Assembly: GCA_016839165.1 (NCBI GenBank)
Contig: CP069300.1
Span: 4,960,001 to 5,024,000, forward strand
Length of the DNA stretch: 64,000 nt
DNA from: Bradyrhizobium sp. PSBB068
GTDB lineage: Bacteria > Pseudomonadota > Alphaproteobacteria > Rhizobiales > Xanthobacteraceae
Direction of reading: 5' to 3'
Shown here: piece after piece, positions 52,609 to 61,323 of the stretch
Numbering within the stretch: the first letter of the stretch is position 1
How the letters are laid out: each line of letters begins with the position of its first letter
Position numbers and translations under genes: made by a program
Notes under the pieces: generated by a model
What the model saw: the letters and a program-made list of their open reading frames with translations, nothing else
Told to the model about the DNA's origin: nothing
Database searches by the model: none

Positions 52609-53962
52609 CAGCCTTCGGCACCAGCGCTTCGACCGTCACGCCATCATCGGTGGAGTTGATCTTGAGCGAGCCGCCGAGCGCGAGGATCCGTTCCTGCATG
52701 CCGGTCAAACCGCGCCCAAGCCTGTGATCCCTTAGCAGCCCGCGGCCATTGTCGCGAACCCGCACCAGCGCGCAGCCGCGGCTGCCGCGCAGGCCGGTCT
52801 GCCGCTCCGCGGGCTCGATCGTGATATCGACCGCCGTCGCGCCGGCGTGACGGAACACGTTGGTGAGGGCTTCCTGAACGATGCGATAGATCGTCAGATC
52901 GGCCATCTCGCCGGTATCACCGAGATCAGGCGAAATTCGGCTGTCGATCTCCACCTCCGGGTGCGTCTCGCTCCACAACCGCACCAGCGCGCCAAGCGCT
53001 TCCGCAAGCCCGAGCTCGGCCAACCCTACCGGCCGCAATCGCTCCAGGATGCGGCGGGTAAACTGCTGGAGCGCATTGACCTGCTCGAGGATGGCGTTGC
53101 CGTGCTTGCGCAATGCCGCAGGGTCAGCCTTGTCCACCTCCGACAGTCGGGTCAGCGCGCCGGCATGTGCGCGCAGCGCAAACAGATAGGGCCCGAACTC
53201 ATCGTGCAGCTCGCGCGCGATCTCCTTGCGCTCGGAATCCTGCAGCGAGACGGCACGTTCGGCGAGCTGCCGTTTGCTGTCCACGGCCTCGCCGAGCGTC
53301 GCCGCCAAATGGTTCAGTTTGGCACATATCGCCGCCAATTCAGGCGAGCCGCCGGGCTCGACCCGCGCGTCGTAATCCCCGGCCTCGATGCCGATCATGG
53401 CCTGCGACAATGCCTCCAACGGCGCCAATGCACGGCCGACAACAAGCATGGTGACCAAGAAAAGCGCGAGCGCGATCGCGGAGCCGACTTCGAGCTGGGT
53501 GACGATGCCGTCCCAGATCTCGGCGATTTCGTCGTCGGGATGCGAGGTGATGACAAGCGATTGCGGCTTGCCGTGGACCGAGATCGGCACCCGCACCGAG
53601 GTCTGCTCGGGATGAACCAGCGCGACGAACCACTCCGGCGGAGCGCGCGGATCGGTGGGCTCCTCAGCTCGCTCGGGAGACTTTGCGGTCGCGTCATCCT
53701 GCCGCGTGATGCTGACGTGACGCAGCCGGCTCAGGTCCTGCACGATCCGGTCGAGCCGCGCATCCGGATCCGGCGCCTCGTCGAGACCAGCCACGATGGT
53801 CGTAACAAACTCGCGCGCCAGCCTGATAACACTTTGGTCTTCTGCCTGTACGCGAGGTCCCGCCTCCAGCACCAGGCGCGCGATATTGATGCTCAATCCA
53901 AGCGCCAATATCAGCGCCAACAGCAGGTTGATCCGTGCGCGCAAGGATAGCTTTTGCCACAT
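52589..53962 (-). CDS. NarL/UhpB-type sensor histidine kinase (FlhS-like context)
   Basis: A 457-residue kinase with membrane helices at about residues 12-32 and 158-177 around a periplasmic region, a HAMP linker (to about 225), then the HisKA_3 dimerisation domain ERKEIARELHDEFGPYL with His253, and an ATPase with GRGLTGMQERI. GGGGGC precedes the chosen ATG; an upstream extension has no domain. It faces the response regulator gene. In Paracoccus a similar pair, FlhSR, controls formaldehyde and methanol oxidation genes; the position here makes the same role plausible. Confidence 0.9.
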   Translation of the reverse strand: MWQKLSLRARINLLLALILALGLSINIARLVLEAGPRVQAEDQSVIRLAREFVTTIVAGLDEAPDPDARLDRIVQDLSRLRHVSITRQDDATAKSPERAEEPTDPRAPPEWFVALVHPEQTSVRVPISVHGKPQSLVITSHPDDEIAEIWDGIVTQLEVGSAIALALFLVTMLVVGRALAPLEALSQAMIGIEAGDYDARVEPGGSPELAAICAKLNHLAATLGEAVDSKRQLAERAVSLQDSERKEIARELHDEFGPYLFALRAHAGALTRLSEVDKADPAALRKHGNAILEQVNALQQFTRRILERLRPVGLAELGLAEALGALVRLWSETHPEVEIDSRISPDLGDTGEMADLTIYRIVQEALTNVFRHAGATAVDITIEPAERQTGLRGSRGCALVRVRDNGRGLLRDHRLGRGLTGMQERILALGGSLKINSTDDGVTVEALVPKAATAASI

Positions 53963-54143
53963 GACGTTGCCCCCGACCGCGATCCCTCCTCCGAGAGGAT
54001 CGTTGACAGCCAAATTTGCCCGGCTATCTAATCGCACCCTATCGCAATCCCGTGCGAGGTGCACAACCGGTCGGAACCGAGGTGTTCTTCGTGCAAGCCG
54101 ACGTGACGACACGTGAATCGAAGCAGGTCGCCGGAACAACGCC

Positions 54144-54764
54144 ATGCGCATTCTGATCGTTGATGATCATCCCATCGTTGCCTCCGGCTGTCGCACCGTG
54201 TTCGCCGACGATCCCGAGATCATCCTGCTCGAAGCATCGGATGCCGAGAGCGGCGAGCGCGCGTTCGTCGCGGAGAAGCCTGATCTCTGCGTGATCGACA
54301 TCAACCTGCCCACCGTCTCCGGCTTCGAGCTGGCCCGGCGCATCCTGACCCGTGATGCCTCCGCGCGCCTCATCATGTTCAGCATGAACGACGACCCGGT
54401 GTTCGCCGCCCGTGCCATCGACATCGGCGCCAAGGGCTACGTCTCGAAGACCGGCGACCCCAATGATCTGGTCGAGGCGGTGCGCGAGGTCGGCAATGGC
54501 GGCGTCTATCTGCCGCCGGCGATCGCCCGCAATGTCGCCTTTGCCCGGCCGGGCTTTGCGCAAAATCCGCTCTCCAAACTCACGTCGCGCGAGATGGAGA
54601 TCCTGCGCCTGCTCAGTTCCGGCAAGAGCCTGTCGGAGATCGCCTGGCTGGTGCATTCGTCATACAAGACGGTCGCGAACACGTCATCGATCATGCGCCA
54701 GAAGCTTGGCGTGCGCACCTCGGCCGAGCTGGTGCGCCTCGCGATCGAGAGCGGTGTCGGCTGA
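54144..54764 (+). CDS. NarL/FixJ-type response regulator (FlhR-like context)
   Basis: A 206-residue regulator with receiver acidic pair DD at 7-8, phospho-acceptor D52 (CVIDINLP), Lys102 (YVSKTGDP) and a LuxR-type helix-turn-helix LTSREMEILRLLSSGKSLSEIAWLVHSSYKTVANTSSIMRQKLG. It is divergent from the kinase and 30 bases ahead of fghA on the same strand, so the two are probably co-transcribed. Confidence 0.92.
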   Translation: MRILIVDDHPIVASGCRTVFADDPEIILLEASDAESGERAFVAEKPDLCVIDINLPTVSGFELARRILTRDASARLIMFSMNDDPVFAARAIDIGAKGYVSKTGDPNDLVEAVREVGNGGVYLPPAIARNVAFARPGFAQNPLSKLTSREMEILRLLSSGKSLSEIAWLVHSSYKTVANTSSIMRQKLGVRTSAELVRLAIESGVG

Positions 54765-54794
54765 CGCCGCGCGCCAACACAGAGGAATACGACG

Positions 54795-55634
54795 ATGCAG
54801 ACGGTTTCCCAGAACAAGTCGCATGGCGGCACGCAGGGCGTCTACCGGCATCCGAGCCGCGAGACCAGGACCGACATGACCTTCTCGGTGTTCATCCCGG
54901 AGCATGCAGCCGGCGCCAAATTGCCTGTCGTCACCTACCTGTCGGGCCTGACCTGCACGCACGCAAACGTCACCGAGAAGGGTGAATTCCGCGAGGCCTG
55001 CGCGGAGCTCGGCCTGATCTTCGTTGCGCCCGATACCAGCCCGCGCGGCGAAGGCGTCCCCGGCGATCCCGCCAACGCATATGATTTCGGCCTCGGCGCC
55101 GGCTTCTATGTCGATGCGACCGAGCAGCCGTTTGCGACCAATTACCGGATGTGGAGCTACGTCACCGAGGAATTGCCGAAGCTGATCGCCGAGCAATTCC
55201 CGGTCGATACGACCCGACAATCGATCCTCGGTCATTCCATGGGCGGCCACGGCGCGCTGACGGTGGCGCTGCGCCATCCCAACCGCTATCGCGCGGCCAG
55301 CGCATTCGCGCCGATCGTGGCGCCGTCGCAGGTGCCGTGGGGCAACAAGGCGCTCGGCGGCTATCTCAGCGGCAACAAGCAGGCGTGGCGCAAGCATGAT
55401 GCGGTCGCGCTGATCGAAGACGGCGCCCGCTTCTCCGATCTGCTGGTCGATTACGGCGACGCCGACGGCTTCCTCACCGAACAGCTACGGCCCGAGCTCC
55501 TGAAAGCTGCCTGCGAGAAGGCCGACATTCCCCTCACCTTGCGGCGTCAGCCGGGCTACGACCACAGCTACTACTTCATCTCGACCTTCATGGCCGATCA
55601 TCTGCGCTGGCACGCCGCGCGGCTGAAAGCGTGA
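54795..55634 (+). CDS. fghA: S-formylglutathione hydrolase
   Basis: A 279-residue esterase that hydrolyses S-formylglutathione to formate and glutathione, the last step of the glutathione route. The catalytic triad is visible: S148 in GHSMGGHGAL, D224 in YGDADGFL and H257 in GYDHSYYF. LTCTHANVTEKGEFREA near residue 53 is characteristic. AGAGGAA lies before the ATG. Placing fghA after the response regulator rather than beside gfa splits the pathway into two transcripts. Confidence 0.95.
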   Translation: MQTVSQNKSHGGTQGVYRHPSRETRTDMTFSVFIPEHAAGAKLPVVTYLSGLTCTHANVTEKGEFREACAELGLIFVAPDTSPRGEGVPGDPANAYDFGLGAGFYVDATEQPFATNYRMWSYVTEELPKLIAEQFPVDTTRQSILGHSMGGHGALTVALRHPNRYRAASAFAPIVAPSQVPWGNKALGGYLSGNKQAWRKHDAVALIEDGARFSDLLVDYGDADGFLTEQLRPELLKAACEKADIPLTLRRQPGYDHSYYFISTFMADHLRWHAARLKA

Positions 55635-55720
55635 TCCTTCCCGCGCCAAAGCGGCGTGATACAAAAATGTCGAAAACAACCCCATGCAAAGGGGCCGGTT
55701 CCGGTGTTCGACCAGACGAC

Positions 55721-55766
55721 TTGACACGTCGGGCAACTCAGGGGTATATTTCTAATATTCAGAAAT
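55721..55766 (+). promoter_or_regulatory. Strong sigma-70-like promoter with overlapping dyad, antisense to the next gene
   Basis: TTGACA at 55721-55726 and TATATT at 55745-55750 are 18 bases apart, the best consensus promoter in the window. A dyad ATTTCT/AGAAAT at 55748-55766 covers the predicted start site. It points into the 3' end of the opposing DUF-type gene, so its product is unclear: an antisense RNA, or a long leader to the ABC operon at 56442. Confidence 0.5.
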
Positions 55767-55784
55767 CATCCAAGCATCCGTCGC

Positions 55785-56303
55785 TCATCGTGCCTGCGGG
55801 GCGCCGTAGTTCGGCGCGAGCAGACGGTTGCGCACGAGATAGGCGGTGGCGCGCGACCAGGATTCGTCGGTGTTGCCGCGCATGTCGGCACTCGCCGCGG
55901 CCACCAACTGCCCGGTATGCACGTCCCGCAGGTACAGATTGATGTTGAGGATGAGGTTGGAGACCTTCTGTACCACGCCGGTCATCGCGAGGTCGGCCCC
56001 GAGCTCGCCGGCCAGCTTCACGTCGCATCCGCCGCAGGCCTGAAGATTGCTGCCGTGCGCCGCAGCATTGACGGGCGCGATATCGAGCACGCGGAACTTG
56101 CCGGAGTCCGCGAGCTCCTTGCGCACCTGGTCGCCGGCCCGGAGCAGCCGCGCCTGCTCGTCGGTGCGCGGCCCGTTCATCTCTCCCTGCAGGCTGGTGT
56201 CGATCAACTCGAGATCGAACACCGCGAGCTTGGGCGGTTCGGCTCGCACCGCCCCCGCCGACATCGCCAGCAACGATACGACCAACGCGAACGCTGTTCT
56301 CAT
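55785..56303 (-). CDS. Secreted DUF3280/DUF2380-like protein
   Basis: A 172-residue protein with signal peptide MRTAFALVVSLLAMSAGAVRA. The mature part KLAVFDLELIDTSLQGEM...DQVRKELADSGKFRVLDIAP resembles a periplasmic family of unknown role (DUF3280/DUF2380), and CGGCDVKLAGELGADLAMTGVVQKV with two close Cys is typical. The family is often next to quinoprotein genes. It is divergent from the ABC operon at 56442. Confidence 0.8.
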   Translation of the reverse strand: MRTAFALVVSLLAMSAGAVRAEPPKLAVFDLELIDTSLQGEMNGPRTDEQARLLRAGDQVRKELADSGKFRVLDIAPVNAAAHGSNLQACGGCDVKLAGELGADLAMTGVVQKVSNLILNINLYLRDVHTGQLVAAASADMRGNTDESWSRATAYLVRNRLLAPNYGAPQAR

Positions 56304-56441
56304 GATTGTGAACCAATCGAAATTTGGTACCTGGCAACGACAAAAAGCGGGGTTGCAAGCCAGGCCAATTCGGTCATCTTGCACGTCAACGCATGGTGCG
56401 ACAATGCCATGCCCGAATGAACAAGGACTGCGGGAGGAGTT

Positions 56442-57623
56442 ATGTTCCGATGGTTGATCGGCACGATCGCGCTCAGCATGATGGCGACCGGAGCGCTGGC
56501 GGCTGATCCCGTCGAGATCCATATCGGCTATCTCGGCCATGCCGGCGTCAAATCGACGCTCTCGCTGGTCGAGCAACCGGCCGACAATGACGGCATCGCC
56601 GGCGCGCGGCTTGCGATCGAGGACAACAATACGACCGGCAAATTCCTCAACCAGCGCTTCACGCTCGACGAGGTCAAGGTCAAGGACAGCGACGATGTCG
56701 CCAGGGTCGCAACCGATCTCGCCGGCCGCAACGACTACATCATCACCGACCTGCCCGCCGACGCACTGCTCAAGGTCGCCGATGCGCTGCGCGATCGCGG
56801 CACCGTGCTGCTGAATGCCGGTGCGATCGACGACCGGCTGCGCGAGCAGGACTGCCGCGCCAACATTATCCATGTCGCGCCGACCCGCTCGATGCTGGCG
56901 GACGCGCTCGGCCAATACCTGGTGTGGAAGCAGTGGAAGCGCTGGCTGCTGGTGGCAGGCTCGCACGACCAGGACAAGCTCTACGCCGATGCGCTGCGCC
57001 GCGCCGCCATCCGTTTCGGCGCCAAGATCGTCCAGGAGCGAACCTTCGAGGACACCGGCGGCGCGCGCCGCACCGACTCCGGCGTAACGCTGATCCAGCG
57101 CCAGATGCCGGTATTCACGCAGCAGGCACCGGCCTACGACGTGCTCGTCGCTGCCGACGAGAGCGAGGTGTTCGCGAACTATCTGCCCTACCGGACCTGG
57201 GACCCGCGACCCGTGGCGGGCTCGGCGGGGCTGGTGCCGACCAGCTGGGACGCGGCACATGACCAGTGGGGTGCGGTCCAGATCCAGAACCGCTTCGTCA
57301 AGCTGAACATGCGCCGCATGACGGCGCTCGATATGCAGGCCTGGACCGCCGCGCGCATGATCGGGGAAGCCACGTCCCGCACCAATTCGGGGGATTCCAA
57401 GAAGGTCATCGCTTTCCTCAAGAGCAAGGATTTCTCGATCGCCGCCTTCAAGGGCACGCGACTGACCTTGCGCGACTGGAATCTGCAGCTGCGCCAGCCG
57501 ATCCTGCTGGCCGACGGTCGTATGGTCGTTTCGGTCTCGCCGCAGGAAGGTTTCCTGCATCAGGTCTCCGAACTCGACACCCTCGGAGTTGACCGGCCTG
57601 AAACGAAGTGCAAGCTGCAGTGA
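56442..57623 (+). CDS. PQQ-alcohol-dehydrogenase-associated ABC substrate-binding protein
   Basis: A 393-residue protein with signal peptide to ALAA, a type I periplasmic binding fold starting EIHIGYLGHAGVKSTLSLVEQPADNDGIAGARLAIED. It matches the binding protein class that accompanies PQQ-dependent alcohol dehydrogenases. It is the first of five overlapping genes. The strong GGGAGGAG ribosome site precedes the ATG. The ligand is unknown, and the paired ABC subunits are of exporter type, which is odd for a binding protein. Confidence 0.88.
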   Translation: MFRWLIGTIALSMMATGALAADPVEIHIGYLGHAGVKSTLSLVEQPADNDGIAGARLAIEDNNTTGKFLNQRFTLDEVKVKDSDDVARVATDLAGRNDYIITDLPADALLKVADALRDRGTVLLNAGAIDDRLREQDCRANIIHVAPTRSMLADALGQYLVWKQWKRWLLVAGSHDQDKLYADALRRAAIRFGAKIVQERTFEDTGGARRTDSGVTLIQRQMPVFTQQAPAYDVLVAADESEVFANYLPYRTWDPRPVAGSAGLVPTSWDAAHDQWGAVQIQNRFVKLNMRRMTALDMQAWTAARMIGEATSRTNSGDSKKVIAFLKSKDFSIAAFKGTRLTLRDWNLQLRQPILLADGRMVVSVSPQEGFLHQVSELDTLGVDRPETKCKLQ

Positions 57624-57637
57624 GGGAGATGAAACGC

Positions 57638-58606
57638 ATGTGGCGCCGCCGTCTGTTGACCGGGATGCTCGTTTGGCTTGCCGCGACACCGGCGTCCGCT
57701 TTTGTTGCCTATGTCTCGAATGAGAAAGGCAACACGGTTACCGTGATCGACACCACTAGCTGGACGGTGACAAAGACCATCAAGGTCGGCCAGCGGCCGC
57801 GCGGCATCGAGTTCTCGCGCGACGGCAAGTTCGTGATGGTCGCGGTCGGCGACGACGACACCATCCAGGTGATCGACACCAAGACCCAGGAGATCGTCGA
57901 CACCCTGCCCTCCGGCCCCGACCCCGAATTGTTCACCCAGGATGCCGCCGGCAAGACCATGTATGTCGCCAACGAGAACGACAACACGGTCACCGTGATC
58001 GATCTCGAGAAGCGCGCCCGGCTTGGCGACATCCAGGTCGGTGTCGAGCCCGAGGGCATGACCATCAGCCCCGACGGCAAGATCCTGATCAACACGTCTG
58101 AGACCACCAACATGGCGCATTTCATCGACACCACGACGCGCCAGATCGTCGCCAATGTGCTGGTCGATTCGCGGCCGCGCTTTGCCCAGTTCAAGCGCGA
58201 CGGCTCCGAATTGTGGATCTCCTCCGAGATCGGCGGCACGGTGTCGATCATCGATCCGGTCAAGCGCGAGGTAACCGGCAAGATCACCTTCGAGATTCCC
58301 GGCCTGCGTAACGAGGCGATCCAGCCGGTCGGCATCGGCATGACCAAGGACGGCAAGACCGCGTTCGTCGCCCTCGGCCCCGCCAACCGCGTCGCGGTGG
58401 TCGATGGTGCGACCCACAAGGTGCTCAAATATCTCCTTGTCGGCCAGCGGGTCTGGCACATGGATTTCACCCCGGACGAGAAATATCTGATGGTCACCAA
58501 CGGCGTTTCGAACGACGTCTCGGTGATCGACGTCGCGGCCCAGAAGGTGATCAAGACCATTCAGGTCGGTGAGCTTCCGTGGGGGATCACGATCGCGCAG
58601 CCATGA
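57638..58606 (+). CDS. PQQ-associated YVTN-type beta-propeller protein
   Basis: A 322-residue secreted protein with repeated propeller blades such as AYVSNEKGNTVTVIDTTSW, YVANENDNTVTVIDLEKR and VTNGVSNDVSVIDVAAQK, each about 42 residues. The signal peptide ends at ASAF. ATG at 57638 has GGGAG nine bases upstream; ATG at 57629 directly abuts that site and is less likely. Such propellers accompany PQQ-linked alcohol oxidation; the role is unproven. It overlaps the ATPase gene by ATGA. Confidence 0.88.
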   Translation: MWRRRLLTGMLVWLAATPASAFVAYVSNEKGNTVTVIDTTSWTVTKTIKVGQRPRGIEFSRDGKFVMVAVGDDDTIQVIDTKTQEIVDTLPSGPDPELFTQDAAGKTMYVANENDNTVTVIDLEKRARLGDIQVGVEPEGMTISPDGKILINTSETTNMAHFIDTTTRQIVANVLVDSRPRFAQFKRDGSELWISSEIGGTVSIIDPVKREVTGKITFEIPGLRNEAIQPVGIGMTKDGKTAFVALGPANRVAVVDGATHKVLKYLLVGQRVWHMDFTPDEKYLMVTNGVSNDVSVIDVAAQKVIKTIQVGELPWGITIAQP

Positions 58607-59418
58607 CCGCAACCGACACCCATATCGCGAGCCAGCCTTCGCCGGATGCAGGCACCGTAGCGGCGGTGCAGCCGGCGCTGTCGATCGGCAATGTCAGTCA
58701 CAGCTACGGTCCGCGCCGCGCGCTGATCGATGTCAATTTCACGGTTCGGCCCGCGAGCTTCACCGCGCTGCTCGGCCTCAACGGCGCGGGCAAGAGCACG
58801 CTGTTCTCGCTGGTGACGCGGCTGTTCGGCATCCAGAACGGCCAGATCAAGATCTTCGGTCACGACATCAGCCGGACGCCCGGTGAAGCGTTGCGGCTGA
58901 TGGGCGTGGTGTTCCAGCCGCGCACGCTCGATCTCGACCTTTCGCTGACGCAGAACCTGCTCTATCACGCCGCGCTGCACGGCATCTCGCGGCGCGAGGC
59001 GCGGCAGCGCAGCGCCGAGGTGCTCGGCCGTATCGGCCTTGCCGACCGCGCCGGCAGCAAGGTGCGTGACCTCTCGGGCGGCCAGATGCGGCGGCTCGAG
59101 ATCGCCCGCGCATTGCTGCACCGTCCGCGGCTGCTGCTGCTCGACGAAGCCACCGTCGGGCTCGACGTCAAGGCGCGCGCCGACATTCTCGACCATGTCC
59201 GCCAGCTGGTCACCGAGCAGGGCATCGGCGTGCTCTGGGCAACCCATCTGTTCGACGAGATCATGCCGGGCGACGACCTCGTGGTACTGCACCAGGGCCG
59301 GATGCTGGCGCACGGCCCGATGTCGCGCGTCATCGCGGATGCCGGCGCCCAGGACGTCAACACCGCGTTCATGCGCCTGACCGGAACGGCAACCCTCACC
59401 GGAAAACCGCCAACATGA
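58603..59418 (+). CDS. PQQ-associated ABC transporter ATPase
   Basis: A 271-residue ABC ATPase with Walker A GLNGAGKST, signature LSGGQMRRLEIARALL and Walker B LLLLDEATVGLDVKAR. It begins with about 25 extra residues before the domain. The class is the ABC-2/CcmA-like export type, not the importer type. ATGA overlaps on both sides couple it to the propeller and permease genes. Confidence 0.9.
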   Translation: MTATDTHIASQPSPDAGTVAAVQPALSIGNVSHSYGPRRALIDVNFTVRPASFTALLGLNGAGKSTLFSLVTRLFGIQNGQIKIFGHDISRTPGEALRLMGVVFQPRTLDLDLSLTQNLLYHAALHGISRREARQRSAEVLGRIGLADRAGSKVRDLSGGQMRRLEIARALLHRPRLLLLDEATVGLDVKARADILDHVRQLVTEQGIGVLWATHLFDEIMPGDDLVVLHQGRMLAHGPMSRVIADAGAQDVNTAFMRLTGTATLTGKPPT

Positions 59419-60263
59419 GCAGCACGACGGCTACGCCCGAGCGACGCGGCTTCTCGGTGTCGGAATACATCGTCTGCCTGAACGGCATCGTGTGGCGCGA
59501 GGCGCTGCGCTTCCTGCATCAGCGCGAGCGCTTCGTCTCGGCACTGGTCAGGCCGCTGGTCTGGCTGTTCATCTTCGCGGCCGGCTTCCGCCAGGTGCTC
59601 GGCATCTCGATCATCCCGCCCTACGAGACCTACATCCTCTACGAGGTCTATATCGCGCCCGGCCTGATGGCGATGATCCAGCTGTTCAACGGCATGCAAT
59701 CCTCGCTGTCGATGGTCTATGACCGCGAGATGGGCAACATGCGCACGCTGCTGGTCAGCCCACTGCCGCGCGGCTATCTGTTGTTCTGCAAGCTGCTCGC
59801 CGGCACCGCGGTGTCGCTGCTGCAGGTCTACGCCTTCCTGCTGATCGCGTGGTTCTGGGATATCACGCCGCCGACCATCGGCTACCTCACCGTGCTGCCG
59901 GCGCTGGTGCTGTCGGGACTGATGCTCGGCGCGCTGGGGATGCTGATCTCGGCCAGCATCAAGCAGCTGGAGAATTTCGCCGGGGTGATGAACTTTGTCA
60001 TCTTCCCGATGTTCTTCGCATCGTCGGCCCTCTACCCGCTCTGGCGCGTGCAGGAAGGCAGCCCGATGCTGTACTATGTCTGCCAGTGCAATCCTTTCAC
60101 GCACGCCGTGGAGCTGATCCGGTTTGCGCTCTACGGCAAGATGAACTGGGTTTCGCTCGCGGTGGTCGGCGGCTGCACGGTGGTATTCATGATCGGCGCG
60201 ATCCTGGCTTACGATCCGTCGCGCGGCCTGGTGCGCCGCGGACCCGGCGGAGGCGAGGCGTGA
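59415..60263 (+). CDS. PQQ-associated ABC-2-type permease (PedC-like)
   Basis: A 282-residue membrane protein with six hydrophobic helices and the ABC-2 pattern (SSLSMVYDREMGNMRTLLVSPLPRG and the C-terminal CNPFTHAVELIRFALYG). It matches permeases next to PedE/ExaA-type quinoprotein genes. Together with the ATPase it would export or flip a compound across the inner membrane. It overlaps the next gene by GTGA. Confidence 0.9.
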   Translation: MSSTTATPERRGFSVSEYIVCLNGIVWREALRFLHQRERFVSALVRPLVWLFIFAAGFRQVLGISIIPPYETYILYEVYIAPGLMAMIQLFNGMQSSLSMVYDREMGNMRTLLVSPLPRGYLLFCKLLAGTAVSLLQVYAFLLIAWFWDITPPTIGYLTVLPALVLSGLMLGALGMLISASIKQLENFAGVMNFVIFPMFFASSALYPLWRVQEGSPMLYYVCQCNPFTHAVELIRFALYGKMNWVSLAVVGGCTVVFMIGAILAYDPSRGLVRRGPGGGEA

Positions 60264-60877
60264 CAGGCTGGCGAACAGGACGTGGCGCACTGCTCGCAAT
60301 GGTGCTGTCGAGCCAGGTCGCAACGGCCGCGGATCCGCGTTACCCGGACTGGCCCTGCCAACAGGCCAAGGTGCCGGAGATATCGCTCGCCGCGGTGTGG
60401 GCCGGACCGCCGCTCGGGGATGCCGAGACCAAGTGGAGGGACGACCCGAAGGTCAGCGCACTCGCGACCAAGCTCGCGGCGCGCCGTATTCCGCTCGAGG
60501 ATGCGCAGAAGCAGATCGCCGAGTTCCTGCAGTCCGCCGCAGCCGACAAGGCCAATGCGGGAAAATTGCTGTTCGCGGGCCTGTTCGATACGCTCAATGG
60601 GCAGCGGGCCTCGGTGATGAATGGACTCGAACGCGTGATGCGCAAGCAGCGCGAGGCCGCGGAGAAGATTCGCGACGATACGATCAAGCTGCAGGCATTG
60701 CAGGACGCCACGCCGCCGGATCAGGCCAAAGTCGACGAGCTCGGCAACCAATTGGTCTGGGAGACGCGCATCTTCGAGGACCGCGGGCGGGTGGTGAAAT
60801 TCGTCTGCGAGGTGCCGACCACCATCGATCAACGGCTGTTTGCGCTCAGCCGCACCATCCAGCAGGAACTGGATTGA
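60260..60877 (+). CDS. Secreted helical protein of the PQQ-ABC operon, unknown function
   Basis: A 205-residue protein with a GTG start overlapping the permease stop (GTGA) and GGAGG a few bases upstream. A signal peptide (MVLSSQVATAA) is followed by YPDWPCQQAKVPEISLAAVWAGPP, then mainly helices (AEFLQSAAADKANAGKLLFAGLFDTLN). Two Cys in the mature part, at the start and near the end (VKFVCEVP), may pair. I do not know the family; its position ties it to the ABC system. Confidence 0.82.
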   Translation: MTGWRTGRGALLAMVLSSQVATAADPRYPDWPCQQAKVPEISLAAVWAGPPLGDAETKWRDDPKVSALATKLAARRIPLEDAQKQIAEFLQSAAADKANAGKLLFAGLFDTLNGQRASVMNGLERVMRKQREAAEKIRDDTIKLQALQDATPPDQAKVDELGNQLVWETRIFEDRGRVVKFVCEVPTTIDQRLFALSRTIQQELD

Positions 60878-61002
60878 GGCCTCCGCCCGATCGCCCCGGC
60901 AATCATTGACCTGTTCCCAGCCGCTTCTTGACCGCGCCGGTCCGGAACCAACCGCGCTACCCGTTCGTTGTCTCCAACTATATCTGAAGTTGGGAGACCT
61001 CG

Positions 61003-61299
61003 ATGAGAGCAGCCAAGATCGTCATGACCAGCCTCGCCGCCGCGAGCCTGATCACCTCAGCGGCTTTCGCCCAGCAACCGTTGACTGGAATTGTCACCAA
61101 GATTGACCGATTGAATGGAACCATCTCGCTCCAGCAGACGCAAAGCGGAACGGTGGGCGCGGCCGGCGGCGCGATGCTGGAATACAAGGTATCCAAGGGT
61201 CAGTCCCTGGAGGACTTCCACGCCGGCGACAAGGTAACGTTCACCACCTCAGACAGCGATGGCGGCAAGACCATCAACAAGCTCGACAAGCAGAAATAA
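61003..61299 (+). CDS. Small periplasmic OB-fold-like protein (CusF-like shape)
   Basis: A 98-residue protein with signal peptide ending SAAFAQQ and mature LTGIVTKIDRLNGTISLQQ...YKVSKGQSLEDFHAGDKVTFTTSDSDGGKTINKL, a layout like CusF copper chaperones. The Met and Trp residues that bind metal in CusF are not seen, so metal binding is doubtful. GGGAG precedes the ATG. It may be independent of the ABC operon, which ends 125 bases earlier. Confidence 0.7.
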   Translation: MRAAKIVMTSLAAASLITSAAFAQQPLTGIVTKIDRLNGTISLQQTQSGTVGAAGGAMLEYKVSKGQSLEDFHAGDKVTFTTSDSDGGKTINKLDKQK

Positions 61300-61323
61300 C
61301 CGGCACGACGCGTGAGGACGGGC

